From: Chloroflexota bacterium
Lineage (GTDB): Bacteria; Chloroflexota; Dehalococcoidia; SM23-28-2; RBG-16-64-32
Direction: 5' to 3'
DNA: 7,154 nucleotides
NCBI GenBank assembly: GCA_022564695.1
Contig: JADFKX010000104.1
Location: 1 to 7,154 of the forward strand
This document shows positions 1 through 5,771 of the stretch, piece by piece (positions within the stretch are counted from its first letter, which is position 1; the number at the start of each line of letters is the position of its first letter). The notes below the pieces were generated by a model. That model saw only the letters and a list, made by a program, of their open reading frames with translations. It was not told where the DNA came from and did no database searches. The translations under genes and the position numbers were made by a program.

Positions 1-305
1 GATATCCGGACCTCAAGGCCAACCAGAACTTTCTGGATCTCCAGAACGAGCTGTCGGACATAGAGGAGAAGATCGCCTTCGCCCGTCAGTTTTACAACCG
101 GAACGTCATGAGCTACAACACCAGCATCCAGACTTTTCCTAACGTGATGATGGCCGGCATGTTTAGCTTTGAACGGTTCGAGTTCTTCGAGGTGGAGGAG
201 GAGGCGCGAGCGGTGCCTGAGGTCAGCTTCTCGCAGCCGCCGGCGGAGCCGCCGTCCGCACCGCCGTCCGCGTCTGAGCCTCCCGCTTCGCCACCCGAGG
301 CGTAG
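1..305 (+). CDS. lemA: LemA family protein, C-terminal part (5' end outside window)
   Basis: About 100 residues of the C-terminal end are present, read from base 3, with a TAG stop at 303-305. The visible part matches the conserved LemA ending: a YPDLKAN-like block, then NFLDLQNEL, the helix with EEKIAFARQFYN, the SYNTSIQTFPN block, and the FFEV segment followed by acidic residues. LemA proteins usually have one N-terminal membrane helix and a helical domain outside the membrane; their biochemical role is poorly known. The last 25 or so residues are a Pro/Ser/Ala/Glu-rich tail (repeated PP pairs) beyond the usual end of the family, probably disordered. The htpX gene starts 11 bp downstream, a pairing of lemA and htpX seen in many bacteria, so the two are probably co-transcribed. 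Family identification is secure; the start lies outside the window. Confidence 0.93.
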   Translation, partial: YPDLKANQNFLDLQNELSDIEEKIAFARQFYNRNVMSYNTSIQTFPNVMMAGMFSFERFEFFEVEEEARAVPEVSFSQPPAEPPSAPPSASEPPASPPEA

Positions 306-316
306 AGAATCGCCAA

Positions 317-1243
317 GTGGCTGATACTCAGCAGCCCGTCCTCATCTACGATAGGGTAGACGCCAACCGCAGGAACACGGTGCTGCTGCTCCTGGTGTTC
401 GTGGCGCTGCTGGCGACAACATCCATCGCCATGGGGATATTGTTAGGGTTGCCGTACCCCTACGCGCCGCTGCTGATCATCCCCTTCTTGATCGTCGCTC
501 TGGTGAGCTACTACAGCTCGTCGCGGGTGGCGCTGGCGATCTCCCAGGCGCGGGAGGTGAGCAAGGACGACGAGCCGGAGCTGTTCCGCACGGTGGAGAA
601 CCTGTGCATCGGCGCCGGACTGCCGATGCCCAAGGTCTACGTTATCGAGGACGGCTCACCGAACGCGTTGGCCACCGGCCGCGATCCCGATCATGCCGCC
701 ATCGCCGTCACCCGTGGCCTTCTCAAGAAGCTGGACAAGCTGGAGCTGGAGGCGGTCATCGCCCACGAGCTCTCCCATATCGGGAACTACGATATCAGGG
801 TGATGACAATCGTGGTGGTGCTGGTGGGGTTGTCGGCGCTGATGGCCGATTTTGCCCTGAGGCTCACCTTCTACGGCGCAGGCCGCCGGTCTAGCAACCG
901 CGGCCGCGGCGGCGGCGGCGCGGTGGTGATCATCTACGCTATCGCCCTGATAGCCATCATCCTCTCCCCTATAGCTGCCCAGCTCATCCGCTTCGCCGTC
1001 TCCCGCCAGCGAGAGTTTCTGGCCGACGCTTCGGGCGCGCTGCTCTGCCGTAACCCGGACGCCCTCGCCCGCGCCCTGGAGAAGATCTCCGCCGACCCCG
1101 ACCCGCTGGAGGTGGCGAACAAGGCGACCGCGCACCTGTACATCAACAACCCCCTCCGCGAGCACAAGAGCTTCCTCAACGGCATGTTCGCCACCCACCC
1201 ACCCATCGAGGAGCGCGTAAGGCTTCTACGGGCGATGACGTGA
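317..1243 (+). CDS. htpX: HtpX-like membrane zinc metalloprotease (peptidase M48)
   Basis: This 308-residue protein is an integral membrane protease of the M48B family, thought to degrade misfolded membrane proteins. The zinc site is visible: HELSH at residues 150-154 (two His ligands and the catalytic Glu151) and the downstream REFLADASGA block, where Glu233 is the expected third ligand. Hydrophobic segments fit the usual four membrane helices: about 22-45, 49-66, 162-181 and 202-224. Between helices three and four there is a short Arg/Gly-rich loop (about 189-201). The C-terminal THPPIEERVRLL block is the conserved family ending. Length is typical for the family. The start is GTG at 317, with only a weak purine-rich sequence upstream, so translation may depend on coupling to lemA 11 bp before it. 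It overlaps the next gene by 4 bp (GTGA). All key residues are intact. Confidence 0.95.
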   Translation: MADTQQPVLIYDRVDANRRNTVLLLLVFVALLATTSIAMGILLGLPYPYAPLLIIPFLIVALVSYYSSSRVALAISQAREVSKDDEPELFRTVENLCIGAGLPMPKVYVIEDGSPNALATGRDPDHAAIAVTRGLLKKLDKLELEAVIAHELSHIGNYDIRVMTIVVVLVGLSALMADFALRLTFYGAGRRSSNRGRGGGGAVVIIYAIALIAIILSPIAAQLIRFAVSRQREFLADASGALLCRNPDALARALEKISADPDPLEVANKATAHLYINNPLREHKSFLNGMFATHPPIEERVRLLRAMT

Positions 1244-1695
1244 GCGCGGAGTTGCGTCGGGCGCGGGAGGAGGATATCCCGCAGATCGAGGCGCTGATTA
1301 CGGCTGAAGGTCTGCCCGCCTACGGACTCGCTGAGTATCTGGAGACTTTCTTCGTCCTGGGGGATGGGGAAAGGGCCGTGGGTTGTGCGGGTCTAGAAAT
1401 CTACGGCGAGGCGGCCCTGCTGCGCTCAGTAGTAGTGGCGCCAGAGCGCCGGGGGCGAGTGGACGGCCGGCGGCTGGTGGAGGCGACGCTCGCGGAGGCG
1501 CGGCGTCGCGATGTGCGACGAGTGTACCTGTTCACGATGCATGCCGACGGCTTCTTCCGGCGGCTGGGCTTCCGAGAGGTCGGCCTGGGGGAGTTCGAGG
1601 AGGCGGTAAGGGCATCCCGTCAGTATGAGGTGGTCTCGCAGATACCGCAGCTGCGCGAGCGGGTCAAGGGGATGGTGCTGGAGCTGGGGCGTTAG
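1240..1695 (+). CDS. GNAT family N-acetyltransferase (ArsN2-like)
   Basis: This 151-residue protein is a single GNAT domain, which transfers an acetyl group from acetyl-CoA to an amine. The N-terminal strand has the RRAREEDIPQIEAL pattern, the central strand has LLRSVVVAPE (residues about 60-69), and the C-terminal FFRRLGF motif is the usual GNAT ending. The overall pattern, including the RASRQ block near the end, resembles the ArsN2 or ArgA-like small acetyltransferases, but no arsenic genes are nearby, so the substrate is unknown. The acetyl-CoA pyrophosphate loop is unusual: residues 70-77 read RRGRVDGR, so the first Gly of the R-x-x-G-x-G pattern is Val74. Start is GTG at 1240 inside the htpX stop (GTGA), indicating translational coupling. 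The stop is 5 bp from the convergent selD stop. Family is sure; specific function is not. Confidence 0.88.
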   Translation: MSAELRRAREEDIPQIEALITAEGLPAYGLAEYLETFFVLGDGERAVGCAGLEIYGEAALLRSVVVAPERRGRVDGRRLVEATLAEARRRDVRRVYLFTMHADGFFRRLGFREVGLGEFEEAVRASRQYEVVSQIPQLRERVKGMVLELGR

Positions 1696-1700
1696 CAAAC

Positions 1701-2747
1701 CTACGGCATCACCTGGACGCCCTCGCCTTTGACCACCTCGCCGATCTGCCAGACGGAAAGTTCGTCGGCGGCGAAGCGGGCCTCCACCTCGTCGGCCTTT
1801 TCGGGGGCGACGGCCATCAGGAGGCCACCTGAGGTCTGAGGATCGAACAGGATGTGCCGCATGTCCTCGGTCACCTCTTCAGCGAAGCTGACCTTGTCCT
1901 GGAGGTGGCTGCGGTTGCGGCCGGCGCCGCCGGTGACGATCCCCTGCGAGGCGTATTCCAGGGCTCCCGGCAGAAGGGGGACGCGACCGGCGCTCAGGCG
2001 CAGCGCCACCTTGCCGGCGGCGGCCATCTCGTAGCTGTGACCGAGGATGCCGAAGCCGGTGACGTCGGTGAGGGCGAGGGCCTGCACTGCTTGCGCTATG
2101 TGGGAGGGATGACGGTTTAGGCGGGTCATAGAGTCTATGGCGGCCTGGAGATGCTCCGGCTTCGCCCTGTCTGACTGGGCGGCGGTGGCGACGATGCCTG
2201 TGCCCAGCGGCTTGCTGAGGTAGAGGAGGTCGCCGGGCCGGGCTCCGCTCTTGGTGAAGATGCGCTCGGGGTGGACGAGGCCGAGGACGCAGAGGCCGTA
2301 TTTGGGCTCGGCGTCGATGATAGTGTGGCCGCCGGCGATGACACCACCGGCCTCGGCCACCTTATCGGCGCCACCGCGGATGATTTGGCCGATGGTCTCA
2401 CTGGCCATCTCCTCGGGGAAGGCGGCGATGTTGAGGGCGAGCGTGACCTCAGCGCCCATGGCGTAGACATCGCTCAAGGCGTTGGCGGCGGCGATCGCCC
2501 CGTAGTGGTAGGGATCGTCCACGAGAGGCGCAAAAAAGTCCACCGTTAGCACCACCGCCTGCTCATCGTTTAGCTTGTAAACGGTGGCGTCGTCGGGCGC
2601 GGCCAGACCGACCAGGAGGTTAGGGTGCTGGTCGGCTTGTCTATCGCTGAGGTAACGCAGAACCTGCGCTAGGGCTTCCGCCCCCGCCTTGCCGGCTCAA
2701 CCGGCACAGGAGGCCAGCTCGGTGAGGCGCACCGGCTTCGAGGCCAT
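1701..2747 (-). CDS. selD: Selenide, water dikinase SelD, selenocysteine-containing (TGA at codon 17)
   Basis: SelD makes selenophosphate from selenide and ATP, the selenium donor for selenocysteine tRNA and for selenouridine in tRNA. Reading from ATG at 2747 through one in-frame TGA (2697-2699) gives 348 residues, about the size of E. coli SelD (347). The N-terminal block is LTELASCAG-U-AGK; Sec17 and Lys20 fall at the same numbers as the catalytic Cys17 and Lys20 of E. coli SelD. Further family motifs follow: PDDA (51-54), the TVDFFAPLVDDP strand (68-79), NALSDVYAMGA (89-99), AGGH (138-141), TDVTGFG with Asp228, and the late DPQTSGG block. Conventional calling gives a truncated 284-residue ORF starting at 2555 that lacks the catalytic loop and first metal-binding Asp. 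The ATG has a strong ribosome binding site. It is transcribed alone, divergent from the lipoprotein gene. A nonsense mutation is unlikely because the TGA sits exactly at the catalytic position and the rest of the frame is intact. Confidence 0.94.
2668..2687 (-). promoter_or_regulatory. Candidate bacterial SECIS hairpin in selD mRNA
   Basis: In the selD mRNA a hairpin begins 10 nt after the UGA. The 5' arm is GCGGGGGC (2687-2680), the loop is GGAA (2679-2676) and the 3' arm is GCCCUAGC (2675-2668). It contains four G-C pairs next to the loop, then a G-U pair, a G-A mismatch and two more G-C pairs. The loop starts with GG, 18 and 19 nt after the UGA, which fits the known bacterial SECIS pattern of a small apical loop with an early G at roughly 16-37 nt past the UGA. 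The hairpin lies within coding sequence. The structure was folded by eye; its role follows from position next to the Sec codon. Confidence 0.7.
2697..2699 (-). other. selD: In-frame TGA selenocysteine codon of selD
   Basis: This TGA is codon 17 of selD. It is preceded by Ser-Cys-Ala-Gly and followed by Ala-Gly-Lys, the conserved SelD active-site loop in which the family has either Cys or Sec. Cys14 and Sec17 form a C-x-x-U arrangement. Sec-containing SelD proteins are known in other bacteria, for example Haemophilus influenzae. Decoding needs SelA, SelB and tRNA-Sec, which are not in this window. Confidence 0.92.
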
Positions 2748-2750
2748 AGA

Positions 2751-2757
2751 TCCTCCT
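2751..2757 (-). promoter_or_regulatory. Ribosome binding site of selD
   Basis: On the minus strand AGGAGGA lies three bases before the ATG at 2747 (GGAGG is four bases away). This strong Shine-Dalgarno sequence lies upstream of the in-frame TGA and has no corresponding use unless translation starts there and reads through, so it supports the full-length Sec-containing gene over the truncated reading starting at 2555. Confidence 0.8.
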
Positions 2758-2784
2758 TCCAGGCGGGCTATGCACCTGCGTAGT

Positions 2785-2814
2785 AGTATAGGGGCAGGGC
2801 GATGGCGGCGACAA
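2785..2814 (-). promoter_or_regulatory. Possible sigma70-type promoter of selD
   Basis: On the minus strand TTGTCG (2814-2809) and TATACT (2790-2785) are separated by 18 bp. The -10 matches the TATAAT consensus at five of six bases and the -35 at four of six. Transcription would start near 2778, leaving a 5' UTR of about 30 nt that includes the strong ribosome binding site. No clear promoter for the divergent plus-strand lipoprotein gene was found in the same interval. Confidence 0.45.
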
Positions 2815-2862
2815 CGGGGAATGGTATGGCGCTCTGCGCCGTTCCGCTAGAGGATGGAGGAC

Positions 2863-3891
2863 ATGAGACTTCTGCCGGTGGGTCTCCTGGCGATGCCGCT
2901 AGCGTGTCTCCTGCTGGCTGCGGGGTGTGGCGGGGGCGGCGCCGTCGAGCCTGCGGTGGGTATCACGCCCCGTTCGGAGCCGACGCCCCTACTCACGGCG
3001 ACGCCTGAGCCGACGGCCGCACCCACGCTTGCCACGCCGGAGCCGGTGCCCACCGTCCATCTGCCTGAGGTGAGGTCGCTGGAGTACCTGGTCGCCGACC
3101 TGCCGGTGCCGCCGCTGCCGGCGACTTTCGCGCCATCTCAGGAAGACCCGGCGCTGGCGACCCTGATCGGCACTGCTCTCTCCGGCTACGAAGGCGACTA
3201 CTCTGTCGTGGTGTGGAATCTGGAGGACGGGCGCTCCGCCTCCATCAACGAGGGTCAGGTGTACTACGCGGCGAGCCTGTTCAAGCTAGCCCTCCTGCTT
3301 GAGGCCTATCGCCAGCGCGACGCCGGGGAAGTCGACTTTGCTGAGCTGCTGACGCTGGAAGAGAAGTACGTGGAGTACGACTTCGGCACACTGAAGTACC
3401 TTGAGCTGGAGGAGGGCGACATGCTCACGGTGGCTGACGCCTTGAAGGCGATGATTATCGTCAGCGATACGCCGACCGCGGTGATGATCCAGGACGTGGT
3501 GAACCCCGTGCGGGTGGAACAGACGCTGAGGTCGCTGGGGATCGACGATATGTCGGTATTGACCGAGGAGCTGCCGACGACCGCGCGTGACATGGCGCTG
3601 CTCATGGTGGCAGTGGCAGCGGGCGCGGAGGTGACGGAGGAGTCCAGGCAGGAGATGCTGGCGCTGCTGCTGCAGGAGACGATTCGCGGCGGCATCCCTT
3701 CCGGCGTGCCTCCGAACGTCGCGGTTGCGCACAAGACCGGCAACTTCACGAGCGCCACCCACGACGTGGCGCTGGTCTGGGGCCCTGCCGGCCCCTACAT
3801 CATCGCGGTGCTGTCCGACGGCGCCTGGGCGCCGCAGCCCCTCGTGGCGGTGTCACAGGCGGTCTGGGACTACTTCGCCGCCAACCCGTAA
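2863..3891 (+). CDS. Class A beta-lactamase-fold serine hydrolase, lipoprotein
   Basis: The product has 342 residues if started at ATG 2863. This start is preferred over ATG 2854 because it gives a positively charged signal-peptide start (MRLL) and places AGAGG 9 bp upstream; the 2854 start has AGAGG directly against it. The signal peptide ends with a lipobox LAAGC, with Cys22 as the lipidated residue. A Gly stretch and a Pro/Thr-rich linker (about 30-95) follow, then a domain of the beta-lactamase/PBP-like superfamily (Beta-lactamase2 type). Its motifs are SLFK (Ser138 nucleophile, Lys141), SDT at 201-203 in place of SDN, and HKTG (Lys291-Thr292-Gly293). The omega-loop region before TTARDMA is short and has no ExxLN motif, so the deacylating Glu of true class A beta-lactamases appears absent. 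A cell-envelope hydrolase or penicillin-binding role is more likely than antibiotic resistance. The endonuclease gene follows after 2 bp. Confidence 0.87.
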   Translation: MRLLPVGLLAMPLACLLLAAGCGGGGAVEPAVGITPRSEPTPLLTATPEPTAAPTLATPEPVPTVHLPEVRSLEYLVADLPVPPLPATFAPSQEDPALATLIGTALSGYEGDYSVVVWNLEDGRSASINEGQVYYAASLFKLALLLEAYRQRDAGEVDFAELLTLEEKYVEYDFGTLKYLELEEGDMLTVADALKAMIIVSDTPTAVMIQDVVNPVRVEQTLRSLGIDDMSVLTEELPTTARDMALLMVAVAAGAEVTEESRQEMLALLLQETIRGGIPSGVPPNVAVAHKTGNFTSATHDVALVWGPAGPYIIAVLSDGAWAPQPLVAVSQAVWDYFAANP

Positions 3892-3893
3892 CC

Positions 3894-4601
3894 GTGGCGA
3901 AGACGAGAACGAAGGCGCTGCCGCTGTCGCCCGCGGAGATCGTGGGCAGGCTGTCGGCATTGTATGGGCGGCCGGTGTGGCGGCCGCACGAGGACGCGAT
4001 GACGGAGCTAGTGCTCACTATCCTCTCCCAGAACACGTCCGATACGAACTCAGGGCGGGCGTTTATGCGCTTGCACTCGCGCTTCCCCACCTGGGAGGAG
4101 ATGATGGCGGCCGCGCCGGAGGAGATCGAGGCTGAGATTCGGGTGGGCGGGCTGGCCCCGACGAAGGCACCGCGCATCAAGGCGATACTGGAGGAGGTGT
4201 GGGACCGGAGGGCGTCGTTCGATCTGTCGTTCCTGGGAGGGATGTCGCTGGTGGAGGCGAAGGCGTGGCTGAGATCGCTGCCGGGGGTGGGGCCAAAGAC
4301 GGTTGCCTGTGTGCTGATGTTCGCCCTGGGGCGCCCAGCGCTGCCGGTAGACACCCACGTGCAACGTGTATCGCAGCGGCTGGGGCTAGTGCCGGCCAAG
4401 ACCGGCGCGGCGGCGGCGCATGACCTGCTGGAGGCGATGCTCTCGCCGGAGGAGGTGTATCCGTTTCACATCTCGCTAATCAATCACGGGCGAGGGCTCT
4501 GCAAGGCGCGGCGTCCCCTGTGCGCCGAGTGTCCCCTGAACGACCGTTGTCCTGCGGCGCCGGTCTACCTGGGTACGAAGCGGGTGAAACGGATCGCCTG
4601 A
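3894..4601 (+). CDS. nth: Endonuclease III family DNA glycosylase with 4Fe-4S cluster
   Basis: This 235-residue protein belongs to the HhH-GPD base-excision repair family, which removes oxidised pyrimidines from DNA and cuts at the abasic site. The helix-hairpin-helix reads LPGVGPKTVA with catalytic Lys135, followed by LPVDTHVQRV with catalytic Asp153. The 18-residue spacing equals that of E. coli Nth (Lys120, Asp138). The C-terminal cluster ligands are Cys203, Cys210, Cys213 and Cys219 in the usual C-x6-C-x2-C-x5-C spacing. The N-terminal ILSQNTSDTNS block replaces the E. coli LSAQATD type and resembles the archaeal or deep-branching Nth-like group, so exact lesion specificity (Nth-like versus a related glycosylase) is uncertain. 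Start is GTG 3894, 2 bp after the upstream stop, with no good Shine-Dalgarno, so translation is probably coupled to the lipoprotein gene. Confidence 0.92.
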   Translation: MAKTRTKALPLSPAEIVGRLSALYGRPVWRPHEDAMTELVLTILSQNTSDTNSGRAFMRLHSRFPTWEEMMAAAPEEIEAEIRVGGLAPTKAPRIKAILEEVWDRRASFDLSFLGGMSLVEAKAWLRSLPGVGPKTVACVLMFALGRPALPVDTHVQRVSQRLGLVPAKTGAAAAHDLLEAMLSPEEVYPFHISLINHGRGLCKARRPLCAECPLNDRCPAAPVYLGTKRVKRIA

Positions 4602-4628
4602 CACCGAATTACGAGCCGGTGTTATGCT
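4598..4628 (+). promoter_or_regulatory. Weak promoter candidate with overlapping hairpin
   Basis: In the 80-bp gap before the next gene, CTGACA (4598-4603) and TATGCT (4623-4628) resemble -35 and -10 boxes, but the 19-bp spacer is long. The same bases contain a perfect 6-bp inverted repeat, ACACCG (4601-4606) with CGGTGT (4617-4622), around a 10-nt loop. No T-run follows, so a standard intrinsic terminator is not supported. Either reading is tentative. Confidence 0.28.
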
Positions 4629-4681
4629 ATCGGGCGGACACCTAGATAGACGGTTATTTCGCATTTTGAAGGGAGGGCACT

Positions 4682-5557
4682 TTGAAGCTAGGCCTTCAGA
4701 TCCCAATGTTCACCTGGCCCGGCGGGGCGGAGCAGCTTGGACCGCGCCTGGGGGAGATCGCTCACACAGCGGAGGACTCCGGCTTCAGCTCGATATGGGT
4801 CATGGACCACTATTTTCAGATTCCCATGGTGGGCGCCGTCGAGCTCGACATGCTGGAGGCCTATACTGCGCTGGGATACCTCGCCGGTCACACCTCGCGC
4901 GTGAGGCTAGGTGCGATGGTCACCGGGGTGACCTACCGTCACCCGGGGATCCTGGCGAAGCAGGTCACCACCCTGGACGTGCTATCGGGAGGGCGCGCCT
5001 GGCTGGGTATCGGCGCCGCCTGGTTTGACCGTGAGCATCACGGACTGGGCGTACCGTTCCCGTCACTGCGGGAGCGGTTTGAGCGGCTGGAGGAGGCGCT
5101 TCAGATAACGCTGCAGATGTGGAGCGGTAACGATGGCCCGTACGAGGGCAAGCACTACCAACTGGCGGAGACGATCAGCTCACCGCAACCCCTGAGCAAG
5201 CCCCATCCTCCCATCCTTATCGGCGGCGGCGGCGAGCGTAAGACGCTGAAGCTGGTGGCGCGATACGCTGACGCCTGCAATTTCTTCGGCGACCCCGCTA
5301 CGGTGAGGCACAAGCTAGACGTCCTGCGCCAGCATTGTCAGGATGAAGGGCGCAACTACGACGAGATCGAGAAGACGGTGCTTTTCGTCTTGAACGTCGG
5401 TCGGGAGGGCGAGAACGCTGGCCAGCTTGTGGACCAGCTAGGCGCGTTTGCGGAAGCGGGCGCGCAGACGGTCATCGGGGCGCTGATCGGGGTTGAGCAT
5501 CTGCGCCCGATCGAGGTTATGGGGCAGGACGTGATTCCGCAGGTCGCTGAGCTGTAG
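4682..5557 (+). CDS. LLM-class F420-dependent oxidoreductase (Rv1855c-like)
   Basis: This 291-residue protein is a luciferase-like (TIM-barrel) flavin/F420 enzyme. The sequence closely follows the Rv1855c-type subfamily: LGLQIPMFTWPGG at the start, SSIWVMDHYFQI (about 38-49), the block LGAMVTGVTYRHPGILAKQV, then LDVLSGGRAWLGIGAAW and the IGGGGERKTLKLVARYADACN segment. Members are presumed to use reduced F420 for hydride transfer, but substrates are mostly unknown. The start is TTG at 4682: an in-frame stop lies at 4667-4669 and GGGAGG (4671-4676) is 5 bp upstream, so no other start fits. It is monocistronic in appearance, with a gap of 80 bp before it and a new promoter after it. The host probably makes coenzyme F420, consistent with Chloroflexota or Actinobacteria. 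Family is sure, reaction unknown. Confidence 0.92.
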   Translation: MKLGLQIPMFTWPGGAEQLGPRLGEIAHTAEDSGFSSIWVMDHYFQIPMVGAVELDMLEAYTALGYLAGHTSRVRLGAMVTGVTYRHPGILAKQVTTLDVLSGGRAWLGIGAAWFDREHHGLGVPFPSLRERFERLEEALQITLQMWSGNDGPYEGKHYQLAETISSPQPLSKPHPPILIGGGGERKTLKLVARYADACNFFGDPATVRHKLDVLRQHCQDEGRNYDEIEKTVLFVLNVGREGENAGQLVDQLGAFAEAGAQTVIGALIGVEHLRPIEVMGQDVIPQVAEL

Positions 5558-5573
5558 AGCGCGCGTACCGGCC

Positions 5574-5602
5574 TTGACTCTCGCTTCGGAAGTCCGTATC
5601 CT
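5574..5602 (+). promoter_or_regulatory. Sigma70-type promoter for the arg leader and argCJ
   Basis: TTGACT (5574-5579) matches the -35 consensus at five of six bases. TATCCT (5597-5602) matches the -10 at four of six. The spacer is exactly 17 bp. The predicted start of transcription is about 5608-5610, leaving a leader of about 160 nt before argC and only 2-4 nt before the leader-peptide ATG. It lies 16 bp after the stop of the upstream oxidoreductase gene. Confidence 0.6.
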
Positions 5603-5611
5603 TTTTTCATC

Positions 5612-5698
5612 ATGACTGCGCTGCGCATCAGGGACGCCCAGCCGCGACCGCGACCTTCGTTCGGTGGTGGGTTCCCTGTGCCTACGGGCAGTCGCTAG
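5612..5698 (+). CDS. Candidate Arg-rich leader peptide of the arg operon
   Basis: A 28-codon ORF starts with ATG 5612 and ends with TAG 5696-5698. It begins MTALRIRDAQ, continues with PRPRP (residues 11-15), has a Gly run at 18-20 and ends in Gly-Ser-Arg. Arg occupies positions 5, 7, 12, 14 and 28 (codons CGC, AGG, CGA, CGA, CGC), five of 28. The ATG lies about 10 nt after the -10 box and has no Shine-Dalgarno sequence, so it would be translated from a nearly leaderless mRNA, as known for some leader peptides in high-GC bacteria. It precedes a GC-rich hairpin and argC. A role in arginine-sensing attenuation is inferred from these positions only; a chance ORF remains possible because GC-rich DNA is naturally Arg-rich. 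Confidence 0.5.
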   Translation: MTALRIRDAQPRPRPSFGGGFPVPTGSR

Positions 5699-5724
5699 CA
5701 ACCGAAAACAGAGCACAACTGGAA

Positions 5725-5760
5725 GCCCCACCGCTGTAAGCGGTGGGGCGATTCGCTTTT
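5725..5760 (+). terminator. Candidate attenuator hairpin upstream of argC
   Basis: GCCCCACCGCT (5725-5735) and AGCGGTGGGGC (5739-5749) form a perfect 11-bp stem with a GTA loop. A moderately T-rich tail follows (GATTCGCTTTT, 5750-5760, six T in 11). The argC ribosome binding site begins directly after it. The stem is 26 nt past the leader-peptide stop. An upstream segment, GGTGGTGGG (5663-5671, Gly codons 18-20 of the leader peptide), can pair with CCCACCGCT (5727-5735) over nine positions, two of them G-U, and would disrupt the stem. This suggests a terminator/antiterminator switch, though the T tract is weaker than in a textbook terminator, so pausing or control of translation is also possible. 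Confidence 0.55.
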
Positions 5761-5771
5761 GGAGGAGCGCT

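Noticed and set aside
656..1198. 180-codon ORF on the minus strand within htpX
   Set aside because: It is a shadow of the well-supported HtpX gene in GC-rich DNA; its translation is His/Gln/Gly-rich low-complexity sequence without recognisable motifs.
1696..1700. Bidirectional terminator between the GNAT gene and selD
   Set aside because: Only 5 bases separate the two stop codons and no inverted repeat with T-run was noticed there.
2697..2699. selD as a pseudogene broken by a nonsense codon
   Set aside because: The stop is TGA at exactly the Cys/Sec catalytic position, the frame is otherwise intact from a strong ribosome binding site to the end, and a SECIS-like hairpin follows.
3286..4399. 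Several long minus-strand ORFs (3286-3762, 3306-3758, 3800-4399)
   Set aside because: They lie opposite the serine hydrolase and endonuclease III genes, whose catalytic motifs are intact. The minus-strand products show no family features.
5576..5607. Intrinsic terminator of the F420-dependent oxidoreductase gene (GACT/AGTC repeat followed by six T)
   Set aside because: The stem is only 4 bp with mismatches and the T run is separated from it by 7 bases; the same bases make a better promoter.
5664..5771. Longer N-terminus for ArgC starting at GTG 5664
   Set aside because: It would add 36 residues not seen in the family, read through the leader hairpin, and ignore the strong ribosome binding site before ATG 5772.
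5641..5771. T-box or other known riboswitch before argC
   Set aside because: No T-box consensus (UGGNACCGCG) and no conserved core of a common metabolite riboswitch could be recognised by eye. The TGCC-TACG-GGCA mini-hairpin at 5679-5690 is inside the leader ORF and alone is not diagnostic.
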